Origin: Enterococcus diestrammenae | Lineage (GTDB): Bacteria > Bacillota > Bacilli > Lactobacillales > Enterococcaceae | Assembly: GCF_009933255.1 (NCBI RefSeq) | Contig: NZ_MAEI01000028.1 | Span: 1-49,291, forward strand | Length of the DNA: 49,291 bases | Reading direction: 5' to 3' | The notes under the pieces: generated by a model | The model's database searches: none | What the model was told of the DNA's origin: nothing | Seen by the model: only the letters and a program-made list of their open reading frames with translations | In this document: positions 36,584 to 46,634 of the stretch, piece by piece | Numbering within the stretch: the stretch's first letter is position 1 | Layout: each line of letters starts with the position of its first letter | Position numbers and translations under genes: made by a program

Positions 36584-37928
36584 GAGTCATGCCTCCTTTG
36601 ATATAGCCTTTGTCCGCTAGTTTTTTTCGTAGTTGTAAGACAGCGGTATAGGTAGCGAGAATATAAACGTGTTGGGTAGGTAATTTAGCGATTTCTGAAA
36701 TAACGGTATCTAAATCAGGTACTTCTGTCAGTTTTTCTTCAGCAATGCCAGCAACCTTCAAGCGCAATGCCATATCCGTATGACGATCGCCACCAGCGAT
36801 TACAGCCGGAATAGCCATCTCCGCAAAGGCTTCGTGATTGCCATCCCAAATCCAGCTGACATCCACGCCGTCAGCATAGTTGGCATTTAACAACGCGACG
36901 AGGGAGAAAGGATAGGGGGACAGGCCAATCATGTCGATCACTTGATTGAGACCCACTGGATTTTTTACTAAAACGAGGGTGCATTGTTTGCCATCGATAT
37001 CGATGATTTCTTGACGGCCAAAAACTTTTTCATCATAAGCCAGGCCAGCGCGAATTTTTGCAGGAGGAACATTGTACATTTCGGCTACGGCTGTCGCAGC
37101 GAGGGCGTTGTAGACATTGTACATGCCACCGACTTCAATCCCGTAGCTTTCACCATCAATGACAAACTGAGCAGAGGTATTATCCATTTCTCGCATTTCT
37201 GTCAATTTGTAATCTAGTTCAGGACGGCTAAAGCCACAGTTAGGACAGTAGTACTTGCCTAGGTTGGCGTAAGTGATCATCTTATAGTGAAGAATATGGT
37301 GACATTCGGGGCATAAGACGCCGTCTGTATTATAGTGGGCCATCTGTTCATGGTCCGGTTGATGATCAAAGCCATAGTATTTCCGTGGATTGACAGTCGC
37401 TAAGGAATTGAAAATGGGCGAGTCACCATTGGCTAAGATCGTGGCAGCTGGCGCTTTAGCCGCACCTTCGACGATTAAGCGATAGGTGGTGTAAATCTCA
37501 CCATAGCGGTCCATCTGATCGCGGAAAATATTGGTAAAGACGAAAAGCTCAGGCTTGATATATTCCGTCACTTTGGCAAGGCTGGCTTCGTCGATTTCTA
37601 GCACAGCAAAGTTTTTTTGATTTTTCTTGGGTTTAGCCGAAAGAAAAGTAGAAACAATCCCTTGTACCATATTGGCGCCAGTGGGGTTTGTCAGTACTTC
37701 CTCGTACTGTTGTTGCAAAATATTGACCGTCAAAGCTGTGGTTAAGGTTTTGCCATTTGTCCCAGTGACCACTACGACTTCGTACAAGTCAGAATAATGA
37801 TCGAGAATTTTCGGGTCGATTTTCAAAGCGAGCTTGCCAGGGTAACTGGAGCCGCCTTTCATAAAGGTTTTCAAAAACCACTGAGCACTTTTGCCGACAG
37901 TGATTGCGATAGTACTGCGTAAACTCAT
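36576..37928 (-). CDS. murT: Lipid II isoglutaminyl synthase, synthetase subunit
   Basis: Mur-ligase-like enzyme of 450 residues that amidates D-glutamate of lipid II with ammonia from GatD, needed for efficient cross-linking. The P-loop is [16 protein letters not shown] Cys4 zinc ribbon typical of MurT is visible as [10 protein letters not shown]...YYCPNCGF. The C-terminal DUF1727 domain follows. ATG 37928 (MSLRSTIAI) follows GGAGG; ATG 38000 is not supported. It forms an operon with gatD. Confidence 0.95.
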   Translation of the reverse strand: MSLRSTIAITVGKSAQWFLKTFMKGGSSYPGKLALKIDPKILDHYSDLYEVVVVTGTNGKTLTTALTVNILQQQYEEVLTNPTGANMVQGIVSTFLSAKPKKNQKNFAVLEIDEASLAKVTEYIKPELFVFTNIFRDQMDRYGEIYTTYRLIVEGAAKAPAATILANGDSPIFNSLATVNPRKYYGFDHQPDHEQMAHYNTDGVLCPECHHILHYKMITYANLGKYYCPNCGFSRPELDYKLTEMREMDNTSAQFVIDGESYGIEVGGMYNVYNALAATAVAEMYNVPPAKIRAGLAYDEKVFGRQEIIDIDGKQCTLVLVKNPVGLNQVIDMIGLSPYPFSLVALLNANYADGVDVSWIWDGNHEAFAEMAIPAVIAGGDRHTDMALRLKVAGIAEEKLTEVPDLDTVISEIAKLPTQHVYILATYTAVLQLRKKLADKGYIKGGMTRG

Positions 37929-38229
37929 CCTAGTTGAGCCTCCAATAACAAGTGTCCGGCGCAAAACAACGCCGTCTATTGCCGGCTGATAGCACGGCAA
38001 AATTCTCGTTAATCATACCATAGGAATAAAAAAACGAAAAATACCTTTGCTGATTCTTTAAATTTTCCTTGTTTAAGATAGCAGGCCAGCTAAGGAAAAT
38101 GGTGAAATTGAACGGGTTAGTTTATGAAACAATAATAATCATGGACTTTTGGAGAAACGGCATAATTGCTATTTTTAATTAAAAAAATGGCGCTGCTGCA
38201 ATCCATCAACGCCATTTTTCATATAGAAA

Positions 38230-39651
38230 CTAACCGATAATAATCTGTTCGGAAGGGTATTCGTAACCTAAATCTCGAGTTTCCTTTGGTACAAATAAGA
38301 GTAAGGTATACAACATGCCAATCCGCCCGATAAACATCAAGGCTGCGATAACCGCTTGCCCCACCCCAGATAAATCTGCGGTAATCCCAAGTGACAGCCC
38401 GGTGGTTCCGAAAGCTGAGCAGACTTCTACGATGATGGCAATCAAGGGCTCTTCTTCGGTGGCAGTCAAAAAGATAATCGCAAAAAAGCACATACTCATC
38501 GATAGCATAAAAACCACGACGGATTTGCGAATATCGATTTCAGGAATTCGGCGACCAAAAATATTGATATTTTCTTCGCTTTTTAAGAAGGCGAACATAT
38601 ACAAACCGATAATGGCCATGGTAGTGGTCCGGATACCACCACCGACAGAACTTGGAGAACAGCCGATAAACATTAAAATAGCGAAGATAATCAAGGTGGT
38701 CACCTGAAAATCAGTCAAATGATGGATTTGCAAGCCGGCATTACGAGTCGTCATGGAGTAAAAGGCACTGTTGACCCAAGCACCAAAGCCCGACAAATCG
38801 CTGAATAGGTGATTTTTTTCCAATAGCCAAATGATCACCGTTCCGCCGACGAAGAGGACCACGAAAGCCAGAACAGCGATTTTCGTAAAGAGGGAAAAGC
38901 GAAAAGGTAATCGCGCTTGGCCTTTTTTTCTTTTCAGCTTGTAATGAAGCCATTCGTGGAAATCCATCAGTACGGGAAAGCCAATACCGCCAAGAAAAAT
39001 CAAAAACATGATGCAAATCAAAAAGAAATAATCATGGGCAAAGGGGGTGATGGAATCTCCTGTGACATCAAAGCCAGAGTTGGTGACGGCGGAAATTGCT
39101 TGGTAAAAGCCGTAAAATATCGCATCTCGCCAACTTTGATAATGCCCCTGCACCATAAAGTAGATGGAGAAGAAGGCGCCAAAAATCAGCTGGGCTACTA
39201 GCAACATGGAAAAGGTAATGCGAATTAACCGGACAATACCCGAAAGTCGGGGTTGGTTCATATCAGTCATAATTAGCTGCCGTTGTTTTAAGGAAATTCT
39301 TCTTTTGGAGACGATGAAAAAGAAAGTGGAAATCATCATAATTCCTAGGCCGCCAATTTGAAAGAGGACCTCAAGTAAAATGACGCCACGATCATTGAAG
39401 ACGCTGTTGATATCAAAAGTCGACAGTCCCGTCACAGAAACCGTGGAAATCGCCATAAACAGCATGTCCATAAAGGTGACTTGACCATAAGAATCCGGCT
39501 CGCGAAACAGCGGCAAGTAAAATAAAATCAGCGAAATCACAGTCATAATCACATAATAGGTGACAATAATCTGGATTGAGCTGACATTGTTCGCAATAAA
39601 ATGACGTAACTTCCGAGCTTTCAAATCCCAGAAACGTTTATAATGATCCAT
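38230..39651 (-). CDS. ktrB: Potassium channel subunit, KtrB/TrkH family
   Basis: Integral membrane protein of 473 residues for K+ uptake, normally gated by the cytoplasmic RCK protein KtrA. The four pore loops with selectivity-filter glycines are visible: VSVTGLSTFD, TNSGFDVTGD, TRNAGLQIHH and FGTTGLSLGI. The N-terminal ~25 residues are basic and cytoplasmic. No ktrA lies nearby, so the partner must be elsewhere. No c-di-AMP riboswitch was recognised upstream. Confidence 0.92.
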   Translation of the reverse strand: MDHYKRFWDLKARKLRHFIANNVSSIQIIVTYYVIMTVISLILFYLPLFREPDSYGQVTFMDMLFMAISTVSVTGLSTFDINSVFNDRGVILLEVLFQIGGLGIMMISTFFFIVSKRRISLKQRQLIMTDMNQPRLSGIVRLIRITFSMLLVAQLIFGAFFSIYFMVQGHYQSWRDAIFYGFYQAISAVTNSGFDVTGDSITPFAHDYFFLICIMFLIFLGGIGFPVLMDFHEWLHYKLKRKKGQARLPFRFSLFTKIAVLAFVVLFVGGTVIIWLLEKNHLFSDLSGFGAWVNSAFYSMTTRNAGLQIHHLTDFQVTTLIIFAILMFIGCSPSSVGGGIRTTTMAIIGLYMFAFLKSEENINIFGRRIPEIDIRKSVVVFMLSMSMCFFAIIFLTATEEEPLIAIIVEVCSAFGTTGLSLGITADLSGVGQAVIAALMFIGRIGMLYTLLLFVPKETRDLGYEYPSEQIIIG

Positions 39652-40092
39652 ATTAAAACCTCAAATCTTAGGTAGTGGGTAAGTGGTTTGTTGACCGGCT
39701 GTTTCCAGTCAAGAAGTGTCATCATTCACCTTATCTTAAGTATATCAGAAGAAAAAGGAAAAAGAAGGTTCAAACCAAGGGCATGCTTTCTTCAAAAATA
39801 AGCACTAAGCTAAAATCATAACAAACCAACATTCCATTTTTTCCAACTTCCTTTTTCCTTTTCTCTAAAACACCTTCAATTTGCGGCGTGAAAAACCGAG
39901 AAGCGAAGGTGTTTTGTGTTGAATGGAAATAAAGGCTAAGGCAAATTTAAGTAGTTTTGAATACAGTCTTTAAAAACTTCTTATTTCTTTTCGACTATGA
40001 ATAAAGCATGTGAGCTTCCGCTTGATTAAAGCAATCCTTAACGGAGGAAAAAAACTCAAGCAAGCAGACAGGCATTGAACAGAAGATTCCTC
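39652..40092. other. Divergent intergenic region with a terminator
   Basis: About 440 bp between ktrB and tdk. It contains an inverted repeat AAAACACCTTC / GAAGGTGTTTT (39867-39915, 27-nt loop), terminator-like on both strands. A terminator here would only make sense for a small transcript, but I see no gene. Confidence 0.4.
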
Positions 40093-40121
40093 TGTAAAAA
40101 TCACGGCATTTCCGCTATAAT
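40093..40121 (+). promoter_or_regulatory. tdk promoter
   Basis: TATAAT (40116-40121) with a weak -35 TGTAAA (40093-40098), 17-bp spacing. The leader is ~22 nt. Confidence 0.65.
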
Positions 40122-40149
40122 GCTTAAGGAAGAAACGGGAGGGCAGATC

Positions 40150-40770
40150 ATGGCACAATTGTTTTTTAAATATGGCGCGATGAATAGTGGCAAGACCATC
40201 GAGATTTTGAAGGTAGCCCACAATTACGAAGAGCAAGATAAACCAGTCGTCATCATGACCAGTGGCTTGGATACGCGCTCTGGGGTGGGACAAGTCTCTA
40301 GTCGGATTGGTCTGGAACGGCCGGCGATTCCGATTTTTGAGGATACAGATATTTTCCGCATGATTGTGGAGATGGAATACAAACCTTATTGTGTGCTGAT
40401 TGATGAGGCACAGTTTTTGAAAAAAGAACATGTTTTGGCTTTTACTCGGATCGTCGATGAACTCGATATTCCTGTGATGGCTTTTGGACTGAAAAATGAT
40501 TTCCGCAATGAACTTTTTGAGGGGTCGCAGTATTTGTTGCTGTATGCCGATAAGATTGAGGAAATGAAGACAATTTGTTGGTTTTGCCACAAAAAGGCCA
40601 GCATGAACCTCCACTATATCGATGGTCAGCCCGTTTACGAAGGGGATCAGCTGCAAATTGGTGGCAATGAAGCTTACTATCCAGTCTGTCGTAAACACTA
40701 TTTCCATCCAGAGCTTAAGACCGAAGCCACCACCGGACATTCGGAAGACTGCACGTGTGTCCATCATTAG
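40150..40770 (+). CDS. tdk: Thymidine kinase
   Basis: TK1-type enzyme phosphorylating thymidine in pyrimidine salvage; 206 residues. P-loop GAMNSGKT near residues 9-16, Walker B-like VLIDEAQFL near 84 and zinc ligands in CWFCHKKA and the later CRKHYF are all present. ATG 40150 follows GGAGGGCAG; the upstream in-frame start at 40075 is rejected. prfA follows 85 bp downstream, a common Firmicute neighbourhood. Confidence 0.96.
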   Translation: MAQLFFKYGAMNSGKTIEILKVAHNYEEQDKPVVIMTSGLDTRSGVGQVSSRIGLERPAIPIFEDTDIFRMIVEMEYKPYCVLIDEAQFLKKEHVLAFTRIVDELDIPVMAFGLKNDFRNELFEGSQYLLLYADKIEEMKTICWFCHKKASMNLHYIDGQPVYEGDQLQIGGNEAYYPVCRKHYFHPELKTEATTGHSEDCTCVHH

Positions 40771-40855
40771 CTGATGTGACCGGTTGCTGTCTGTCCCTAA
40801 AGGAAGCAAAGCATACGAAGGCCTTGCTTTTGAGTCACTATAGAAAGGATTTACT

Positions 40856-41932
40856 ATGTACGATCAATTACAATCTATCGAGGACCGCTATGAAGAGCTG
40901 GCGGAATTATTAAGCGATCCGGATGTTGTTTCGGATACCAAGCGTTTTATGGAGTTGTCTAAAGAAGAAGCCAATACCCGGGAAACGGTGGCAGTCTACC
41001 GCCGTTACAAAGAAGTCATCCAGGGGATTGCCGATGCGGAAGAAATGCTCGGGGAAAATTTGGATCCAGAAATGGCAGAGTTAGCCAAAGAAGAACTGAA
41101 CGATTTGAAAAAAGAAAAAGAAGCATTGGAAGAGCAAATTAAAATCTTATTGTTACCAAAAGACCCCAATGATGACAAAAATATCATCATGGAAATCCGG
41201 GGCGCAGCTGGTGGAGATGAAGCTGCGTTATTTGCTGGGGATCTTTTCAATATGTATCAAAAATATGCTGAATCCCAAGGTTGGAAGACCGAAGTGATGG
41301 ACGCTAACGTGACTGGTATCGGTGGGTACAAAGAAGTCATCATGATGATTACCGGTGACAATGTTTACTCTAAACTAAAATACGAATCTGGGGCCCATCG
41401 TGTGCAACGGGTACCGTCGACTGAATCACAGGGGCGAATTCATACCTCGACTGCCACAGTGGTGGTGATGCCAGAAGCTGAAGAAGTCGAAATTGATATC
41501 GAGGACAAAGATATCCGAACCGATATTTATCATGCATCTGGTGCAGGTGGCCAGCACGTCAACAAAACGGCGTCGGCTGTTCGTTTGACCCACTTGCCGA
41601 CAGGGATTGTGGTAGCCATGCAAGATGAACGTTCTCAGTTGAAGAACCGGGAAAAAGCTATGAAAATTTTGCGGGCGCGGGTCTATGACCAAATCCAGCA
41701 AGAAGCCCAAAGTGCCTATGATTCTGAACGAAAATCCGCTGTGGGAACTGGTGACCGTTCCGAACGAATCCGGACCTATAATTTCCCACAAAATCGGGTG
41801 ACAGATCACCGCATTGGCTTAACCATTCAAAAATTAGATCAGATTTTAGCCGGTAAAATGGACGAAATCATCGATGCCTTGATTATTTATGATCAAACGG
41901 AAAAATTAGCGGAGATGCAAAATGGCTACTAA
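40856..41932 (+). CDS. prfA: Peptide chain release factor 1
   Basis: Recognises UAA and UAG stop codons and triggers peptide release. The 358-residue length is standard. The GGQ motif is in [18 protein letters not shown] (near residue 231), where its glutamine is methylated by PrmC. The [21 protein letters not shown] block (by sense, GAHRVQRVP) is conserved. AAAGGA precedes the ATG. It overlaps prmC by 11 bp, coupling the factor to its methyltransferase. Confidence 0.97.
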   Translation: MYDQLQSIEDRYEELAELLSDPDVVSDTKRFMELSKEEANTRETVAVYRRYKEVIQGIADAEEMLGENLDPEMAELAKEELNDLKKEKEALEEQIKILLLPKDPNDDKNIIMEIRGAAGGDEAALFAGDLFNMYQKYAESQGWKTEVMDANVTGIGGYKEVIMMITGDNVYSKLKYESGAHRVQRVPSTESQGRIHTSTATVVVMPEAEEVEIDIEDKDIRTDIYHASGAGGQHVNKTASAVRLTHLPTGIVVAMQDERSQLKNREKAMKILRARVYDQIQQEAQSAYDSERKSAVGTGDRSERIRTYNFPQNRVTDHRIGLTIQKLDQILAGKMDEIIDALIIYDQTEKLAEMQNGY

Positions 41933-42776
41933 ACCTACCTTGCGAGAAGTCCTTGATAGGGCTTCTTCTTTTTTAGAAGAACAAGGCGTGGAAGGCGATA
42001 GCGTGTTGTATGTTTTTTTGCGCAGACAAGGTTGGACGAAGACTGACTGGCTGCTCAATATGGGGCGTGGGGCGACAGAAGAAGAGCTGGCCCAAGTCAC
42101 AGCGGATACTGCAGAGCTAGCGCTGCATGTACCAGCCCAGTACCTGCTAGGCTCTGAGGAGTTTTGTGGTCATCTTTTTAAGGTGAGCCCAGCGACTTTG
42201 ATTCCGCGTCCAGAAACGGAAGAATTGGTGATGCGGGGAGTGGCAGCATTTGACACAAGGGCAAGTCAGCCAATCCGGGTCGTGGATATTGGTACAGGGA
42301 CAGGAGCAATTGCCATCTCCATCAAATTGGCCCAACCTTCCTGGCAAGTGGTGGCGACGGATATTTCACCGGAAGCCCTGACTGTGGCCAAGGAAAATGC
42401 TGCCAAGCTACATGCCGAGGTGAGTTTTCGTTTAGGGGATGCTTTGGCACCTTTTTTGGCAGATGAGCCAAAAATTGATTTGCTCTTGTCTAATCCCCCC
42501 TATATCTCTGAAGAGGAATGGGATTTGATGGATGAAAGTGTTCGTCGTTTTGAACCGAAAACGGCTCTCTTTGCTGAGAATCATGGGTTAGCGATTTATC
42601 AGCGCCTAGCTGCCCAAGCCCCAGCGGTTCTGGCACCTGACGGGCAAATTCTTTTAGAGATTGGTTTCGCTCAAGGAAAAGCGGTACAGCGTCTGTTCCA
42701 AGAAGCTTTTCCAGAGAAGCAGGTAACTATTTTGCAAGATATGGCTGGACTGGACCGAATCATCCATGTCTACTAG
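41922..42776 (+). CDS. prmC: Release factor glutamine methyltransferase
   Basis: SAM-dependent enzyme that methylates the GGQ glutamine of release factors; 284 residues. The SAM-binding motif is [15 protein letters not shown], and the catalytic NPPY motif is in [13 protein letters not shown]. The N-terminal helical domain (residues 1-85) is present. Its start lies within the prfA end. A DnaA-box cluster separates it from sua5. Confidence 0.96.
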   Translation: MATKPTLREVLDRASSFLEEQGVEGDSVLYVFLRRQGWTKTDWLLNMGRGATEEELAQVTADTAELALHVPAQYLLGSEEFCGHLFKVSPATLIPRPETEELVMRGVAAFDTRASQPIRVVDIGTGTGAIAISIKLAQPSWQVVATDISPEALTVAKENAAKLHAEVSFRLGDALAPFLADEPKIDLLLSNPPYISEEEWDLMDESVRRFEPKTALFAENHGLAIYQRLAAQAPAVLAPDGQILLEIGFAQGKAVQRLFQEAFPEKQVTILQDMAGLDRIIHVY

Positions 42777-42875
42777 CCGAGGATAACTATTACGTCGCCT
42801 TGTGGAAAAAAAGTTTTTTATTTTGTTTCACAGCGAAAAAAGACTAACAGACTGACTGTTCCACAGAAAAAGGAT

Positions 42876-42995
42876 TTATCAACAAGGTTATACACACTTG
42901 ACAGATGAGTTATCCCCATAAAGTGGATAACTACTGCTAGATTGTTGATAAAATCCCGATTTTGCCAAAAAGGAGTGTGGATAAACTGTGGATAC
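42876..42995. promoter_or_regulatory. DnaA-box cluster
   Basis: Seven 9-mers with at most one mismatch to TTATCCACA fall in 120 bp. Forward: TTATCAACA (42876), TTATACACA (42888), TTATCCCCA (42910). Reverse: AGTGGATAA (42922), TGTTGATAA (42943), TGTGGATAA (42976, perfect) and TGTGGATAC (42987). The last overlaps the sua5 start codon. Known DnaA-box clusters occur outside oriC in Bacillus; one, as I recall, is at ywlC, the sua5 homologue. Confidence 0.8.
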
Positions 42996-44022
42996 CAAAC
43001 GATACCACGAAGATGAAATCACAGAAGCGGCCCAGCTTTTGCAAGCAGGGGAATTGGTGGCGTTTCCCACCGAAACCGTCTATGGTTTAGGAGCCAATGC
43101 ACTTTTGCCGGAAGCGGTAATGCAAGTCTTTCAAGTCAAAGGACGACCGCAAGATAACCCTTTGATCGTCCATGTGGCTGACTTTCAGCAAGTGAAAGAG
43201 TTTGTGGAAAACTTTCATCCTTTAACGGAAAAAATCGTCAAAAACTTCTGGCCTGGACCGCTAACGTTGATCTTTTCTATAAAAAAAGATAGCTTAGCCC
43301 CTGTTGTGACTGGTAGGTTGTCCACAGCTGCTTTTCGGATGCCAGACCATGAATTGACTTTGGAATTGATTCGCGAGGCTGGCGTGCCTTTGGTGGGTCC
43401 CAGCGCCAATACTTCTGGCAAACCCAGTCCTACTACCGCAGATCACGTGCTTCACGACATGAGCGGAAAAATCGCTGGAGTGCTTGATGGTGGGGCGACG
43501 CAAATTGGGGTGGAATCTACCGTGTTAGACCTTAGTGATCCTTCACAGCCACCGGTGATTTTGCGACCTGGAGCGATTACACAAGAGACTTTGATGGCAG
43601 TTTTAGAGACAACTGTCGAGGTGGATGGTCACTTGGTGTCAGAATCAGAAACCCCTCGTGCGCCTGGTATGAAGTACAAACATTACGCGCCAGATACCCA
43701 AGTTTTGATGGTACACCCGCAGGATTGGGAACAGGCTTTGCAGTGGGTCACGGAGAGTGGCATGCGCGCTGGGGTCATTGCTGGGCCAGAAATCGCTGAA
43801 TTGATGCGCTATCAAGCGGCGGCTGTCTTTATGCTACCTCAAGATACAGTAACTCAAGCGGCGAAAGGGTTATTTGCTGGGCTCCGGGCCTTGGATGAAC
43901 CGCAGTTGGCCTTGGATGTCATTTTAGTGGAAACCTTCCCGGAAACTGGCCTGGGGGTGGCGTATATGAATCGCCTTGGCAAATCAGCTGGGAAACGTTG
44001 GTTTGAAGCCAAAGCAGATTGA
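42988..44022 (+). CDS. Threonylcarbamoyl-AMP synthase (Sua5 type)
   Basis: Makes threonylcarbamoyl-adenylate from threonine, bicarbonate and ATP for the t6A37 tRNA modification. The 344-residue length shows the long Sua5 form: a YrdC-like catalytic domain (residues ~10-205, with FPTETVYGLGANA, KGRPQDNPLIVHV and SANTSGKPSPTT) followed by a linker and a Sua5 domain ending at the C-terminus. GTG 42988 is chosen because AAGGAG lies 13 nt upstream and the conserved region begins soon after. The start codon lies inside a DnaA box, so DnaA might affect expression. Confidence 0.93.
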   Translation: MDTKRYHEDEITEAAQLLQAGELVAFPTETVYGLGANALLPEAVMQVFQVKGRPQDNPLIVHVADFQQVKEFVENFHPLTEKIVKNFWPGPLTLIFSIKKDSLAPVVTGRLSTAAFRMPDHELTLELIREAGVPLVGPSANTSGKPSPTTADHVLHDMSGKIAGVLDGGATQIGVESTVLDLSDPSQPPVILRPGAITQETLMAVLETTVEVDGHLVSESETPRAPGMKYKHYAPDTQVLMVHPQDWEQALQWVTESGMRAGVIAGPEIAELMRYQAAAVFMLPQDTVTQAAKGLFAGLRALDEPQLALDVILVETFPETGLGVAYMNRLGKSAGKRWFEAKAD

Positions 44023-44043
44023 TTTTTTAAGAGATACATGGAG

Positions 44044-44080
44044 GAGCTACTGGCAATCTTAGGTTGCTGGTGGCTCTTTT
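44044..44080 (+). terminator. Intrinsic terminator of sua5
   Basis: GAGCTACTGGCAA pairs with TTGCTGGTGGCTC through several G-U wobbles; four T follow. Confidence 0.7.
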
Positions 44081-44160
44081 GTGAAAAAATAAGACGACCG
44101 ATTCGACGCTCTGAAATGTCAAACAATTTTGACTATTTATGAAAAAACTGCCAATTTTGT

Positions 44161-44428
44161 GGTACAATGCCAGTAACTAGAAGGTTCTAGCAGAAATGTT
44201 CGGATTTTACTTGAATGCTTGGCAACTCACAAGCGGATACGTTGCAAAAAACAACTTTTTTCTGCTATTCTCGGTTTTAAGGTGAAAAACAGTTCGGAAT
44301 GACTAACAAGTTTGTGTGAGGAAAGGGCTGATTTGCAATCCCTCTTAAAACCTGGCTGGACTTTTACCGACAAATCAGAAAGAACTTTCTTACCTGTGTA
44401 AACCAAAAATGTGAAGGGGTGCTTTGGA
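44161..44428 (+). promoter_or_regulatory. glyA promoter and long structured leader
   Basis: An extended -10 TG-G-TACAAT (TACAAT at 44163-44168) starts a leader of about 250 nt. The palindrome CTAGAAGGTTCTAG (44177-44190) lies near the transcript start. Interleaved arms GCTTG/CAAGC (44217-44221, 44230-44234) and GCAAC/GTTGC (44222-44226, 44241-44245) could form a pseudoknot or compete. No known riboswitch class is recognised. Confidence 0.45.
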
Positions 44429-45673
44429 ATGACTTATCGTGATTTTGATCCGGATTTGTGGCAAGCCATCGATGATGAACTAAACCGTCAACGAAATAAC
44501 TTGGAGTTGATTGCCTCCGAGAATATCGTGTCGGAAGCCGTGATGGCGGCTCAAGGAAGTGTATTGACCAATAAATACGCAGAGGGCTATCCGGGCCGAC
44601 GCTACTACGGGGGCTGTGAATTTATTGATGTGGTGGAAAACTTGGCGATTGATCGCGCAAAAGAACTTTTTGGGGCTAAATATGTCAACGTTCAGCCGCA
44701 TTCCGGATCACAAGCCAATACGGCTGCTTACTTGGCTTTGATTGAGACAGGGGATACTGTACTAGGGATGGACCTATCCGCTGGGGGACACTTGACTCAC
44801 GGCTCGCCGGTGAACTTTTCTGGGAAGACCTACAATTTTGTAAGTTATGGTGTCGATCCGAGTACGGAAGTCATTGATTACGAAGTGGTTCGGATTTTGG
44901 CTCGGAAGCATAAGCCGAAACTGATCGTCGCTGGTGCAAGTGCTTATTCACGAACGATTGATTTTGCTAAATTCCGGGAAATCGCGGATGAAGTTGGGGC
45001 AAAATTGATGGTGGACATGGCGCATATTGCCGGATTGGTGGCTGCTGGATTGCACCCATCACCAGTGCCTTATGCGGATATCACTACCACGACTACGCAC
45101 AAAACCTTACGGGGACCTCGTGGGGGGATGGTCTTGACCAATGATGAAGCATTGGCGAAAAAAGTCAATTCAGCTGTTTTCCCAGGAATTCAAGGGGGCC
45201 CTTTGGAGCATGTGATTGCGGCTAAGGCCGTTTCTTTCAAAGAGGCGTTAGCTCCAGCCTTTAAAGACTACGCCCAACAAGTCATCGATAACGCCCAAGT
45301 GATGGCCAAAGTCTTCAATCAAGCACCGGAAGCGCGCTTAGTTTCAGGAGCGACGGACAATCATTTATTGCTAGTTGATGTCCGCGGATTTGGGTTAAAC
45401 GGCAAAGAAGCTGAGGCGATTTTGGATAGCGTCAGCATTACGGCGAATAAAAACTCGATTCCTTTTGAAACCTTGAGTCCTTTCAAAACCAGTGGCATTC
45501 GGGTGGGGACACCAGCGATTACCAGTCGAGGCTTTACAACCGAGGACGCGGTGGCGGTGGCCAATTTAGTCGTACGGGCCTTGCGGGAACGGGAAGATGC
45601 TGAAGCGTTAGCACAAATTCGTAAGGAAGTTCAGACCTTAACTGAAAAGTATCCATTGTATCCAGACTTGTAA
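44429..45673 (+). CDS. glyA: Serine hydroxymethyltransferase
   Basis: PLP enzyme converting serine and tetrahydrofolate to glycine and 5,10-methylene-tetrahydrofolate. The 414-residue length is normal. The PLP lysine is in [14 protein letters not shown]. The N-terminal [21 protein letters not shown] and [10 protein letters not shown] blocks are conserved. ATG 44429 is preferred (AAGGGGTG upstream). It is preceded by a ~250-nt leader and followed by a terminator. Confidence 0.97.
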   Translation: MTYRDFDPDLWQAIDDELNRQRNNLELIASENIVSEAVMAAQGSVLTNKYAEGYPGRRYYGGCEFIDVVENLAIDRAKELFGAKYVNVQPHSGSQANTAAYLALIETGDTVLGMDLSAGGHLTHGSPVNFSGKTYNFVSYGVDPSTEVIDYEVVRILARKHKPKLIVAGASAYSRTIDFAKFREIADEVGAKLMVDMAHIAGLVAAGLHPSPVPYADITTTTTHKTLRGPRGGMVLTNDEALAKKVNSAVFPGIQGGPLEHVIAAKAVSFKEALAPAFKDYAQQVIDNAQVMAKVFNQAPEARLVSGATDNHLLLVDVRGFGLNGKEAEAILDSVSITANKNSIPFETLSPFKTSGIRVGTPAITSRGFTTEDAVAVANLVVRALREREDAEALAQIRKEVQTLTEKYPLYPDL

Positions 45674-45705
45674 TTTAACTTTTGGTAAAAACTAGATTTT
45701 TAAAC

Positions 45706-45746
45706 AAACGCTGCGATCTTTTGCTATCGTAGCGTTTTTATTTTTT
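45706..45746 (+). terminator. Intrinsic terminator of glyA
   Basis: AAACGCTGCGAT pairs with ATCGTAGCGTTT (one wobble) and is followed by a T-rich run. Confidence 0.85.
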
Positions 45747-45869
45747 AGTAGTCCAGAGGCTAGACAGCCTTTGTGAAGAAGGGTACAATTGAGGCGAATT
45801 CTAGAAACCCTAAAGATTGGCGTTTCTAGGAGTAAAAGTGAACCAATGTCGAAAGTGAGGGACCCAGCA

Positions 45870-46634
45870 ATGATTGAATTTCAACATGTGACGAAAAAGT
45901 ATGATACCAAAACAGCGTTAAACGATTTGAACTTGACCATTAAAACCGGAGAGATTTTTGGTTTTTTGGGACATAATGGTGCCGGAAAATCTACTACCAT
46001 CAAGAGTTTGGTATCGGTGATTGAACCTACAGCTGGTAAGATTGTGGTGGATGGCAAAGAGCTGAGCGCCAATCGTCTTGAAATCAAAAAACGTATCGGC
46101 TATGTACCCGATACACCGGATTTGTTCTTACAATTGTCAGCTGGTGAATACTGGGATCTAATTGCTGCCGCTTATGAGATGACCGACAGTGCCAAAGCCG
46201 AACGTTTGGCGGAATTGGCGGGTCTGTTTGATATGTTGGATCACCAAGATGAAGCGATTGGAAGTTTTTCCCACGGGATGCGGCAAAAGACGATTTTGAT
46301 TGGGGCTTTGTTGCCAGATCCTGATATTTGGGTCTTAGACGAACCTATGACGGGTCTAGATCCCCAAGCGTCTTATGATTTGAAAGAAATGATGAAAAAA
46401 CATGCGGCTCGCGGCAATACCGTGATTTTCTCAACCCACGTCTTAGATACTGCACAACAGCTGTGTGATGAACTAGCTATTTTGAAAAAAGGCCAACTGA
46501 TATACAACGGCAATACGGAGGATTTATTGGCCAAATCCCCGGGAGAATCCTTGGAGGCTATTTACTTGAAGATGGCTGGCCGCCAATCCGACAGTGAAGT
46601 GGTGGCTCAATTGGAGGAGGCGCCTCATGAGTAG
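45870..46634 (+). CDS. ABC transporter ATP-binding protein
   Basis: A 254-residue ATPase of an ABC-2-type exporter. Walker A is GHNGAGKST, the signature is FSHGMRQKT (an LSxGM variant), Walker B is IWVLDEPMTGLD and the switch histidine is in VIFSTHVLD. ATG 45870 (MIEFQHV) starts the conserved fold and follows GAGGG. Its stop overlaps the permease start by 8 bp. The pair resembles ABC exporters of unknown or peptide substrate. Confidence 0.93.
   Translation: MIEFQHVTKKYDTKTALNDLNLTIKTGEIFGFLGHNGAGKSTTIKSLVSVIEPTAGKIVVDGKELSANRLEIKKRIGYVPDTPDLFLQLSAGEYWDLIAAAYEMTDSAKAERLAELAGLFDMLDHQDEAIGSFSHGMRQKTILIGALLPDPDIWVLDEPMTGLDPQASYDLKEMMKKHAARGNTVIFSTHVLDTAQQLCDELAILKKGQLIYNGNTEDLLAKSPGESLEAIYLKMAGRQSDSEVVAQLEEAPHE

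Noticed and set aside
39970..40809. 279-codon minus-strand frame
   Set aside because: It lies opposite tdk, which has clear thymidine kinase motifs; the frame has no family character.
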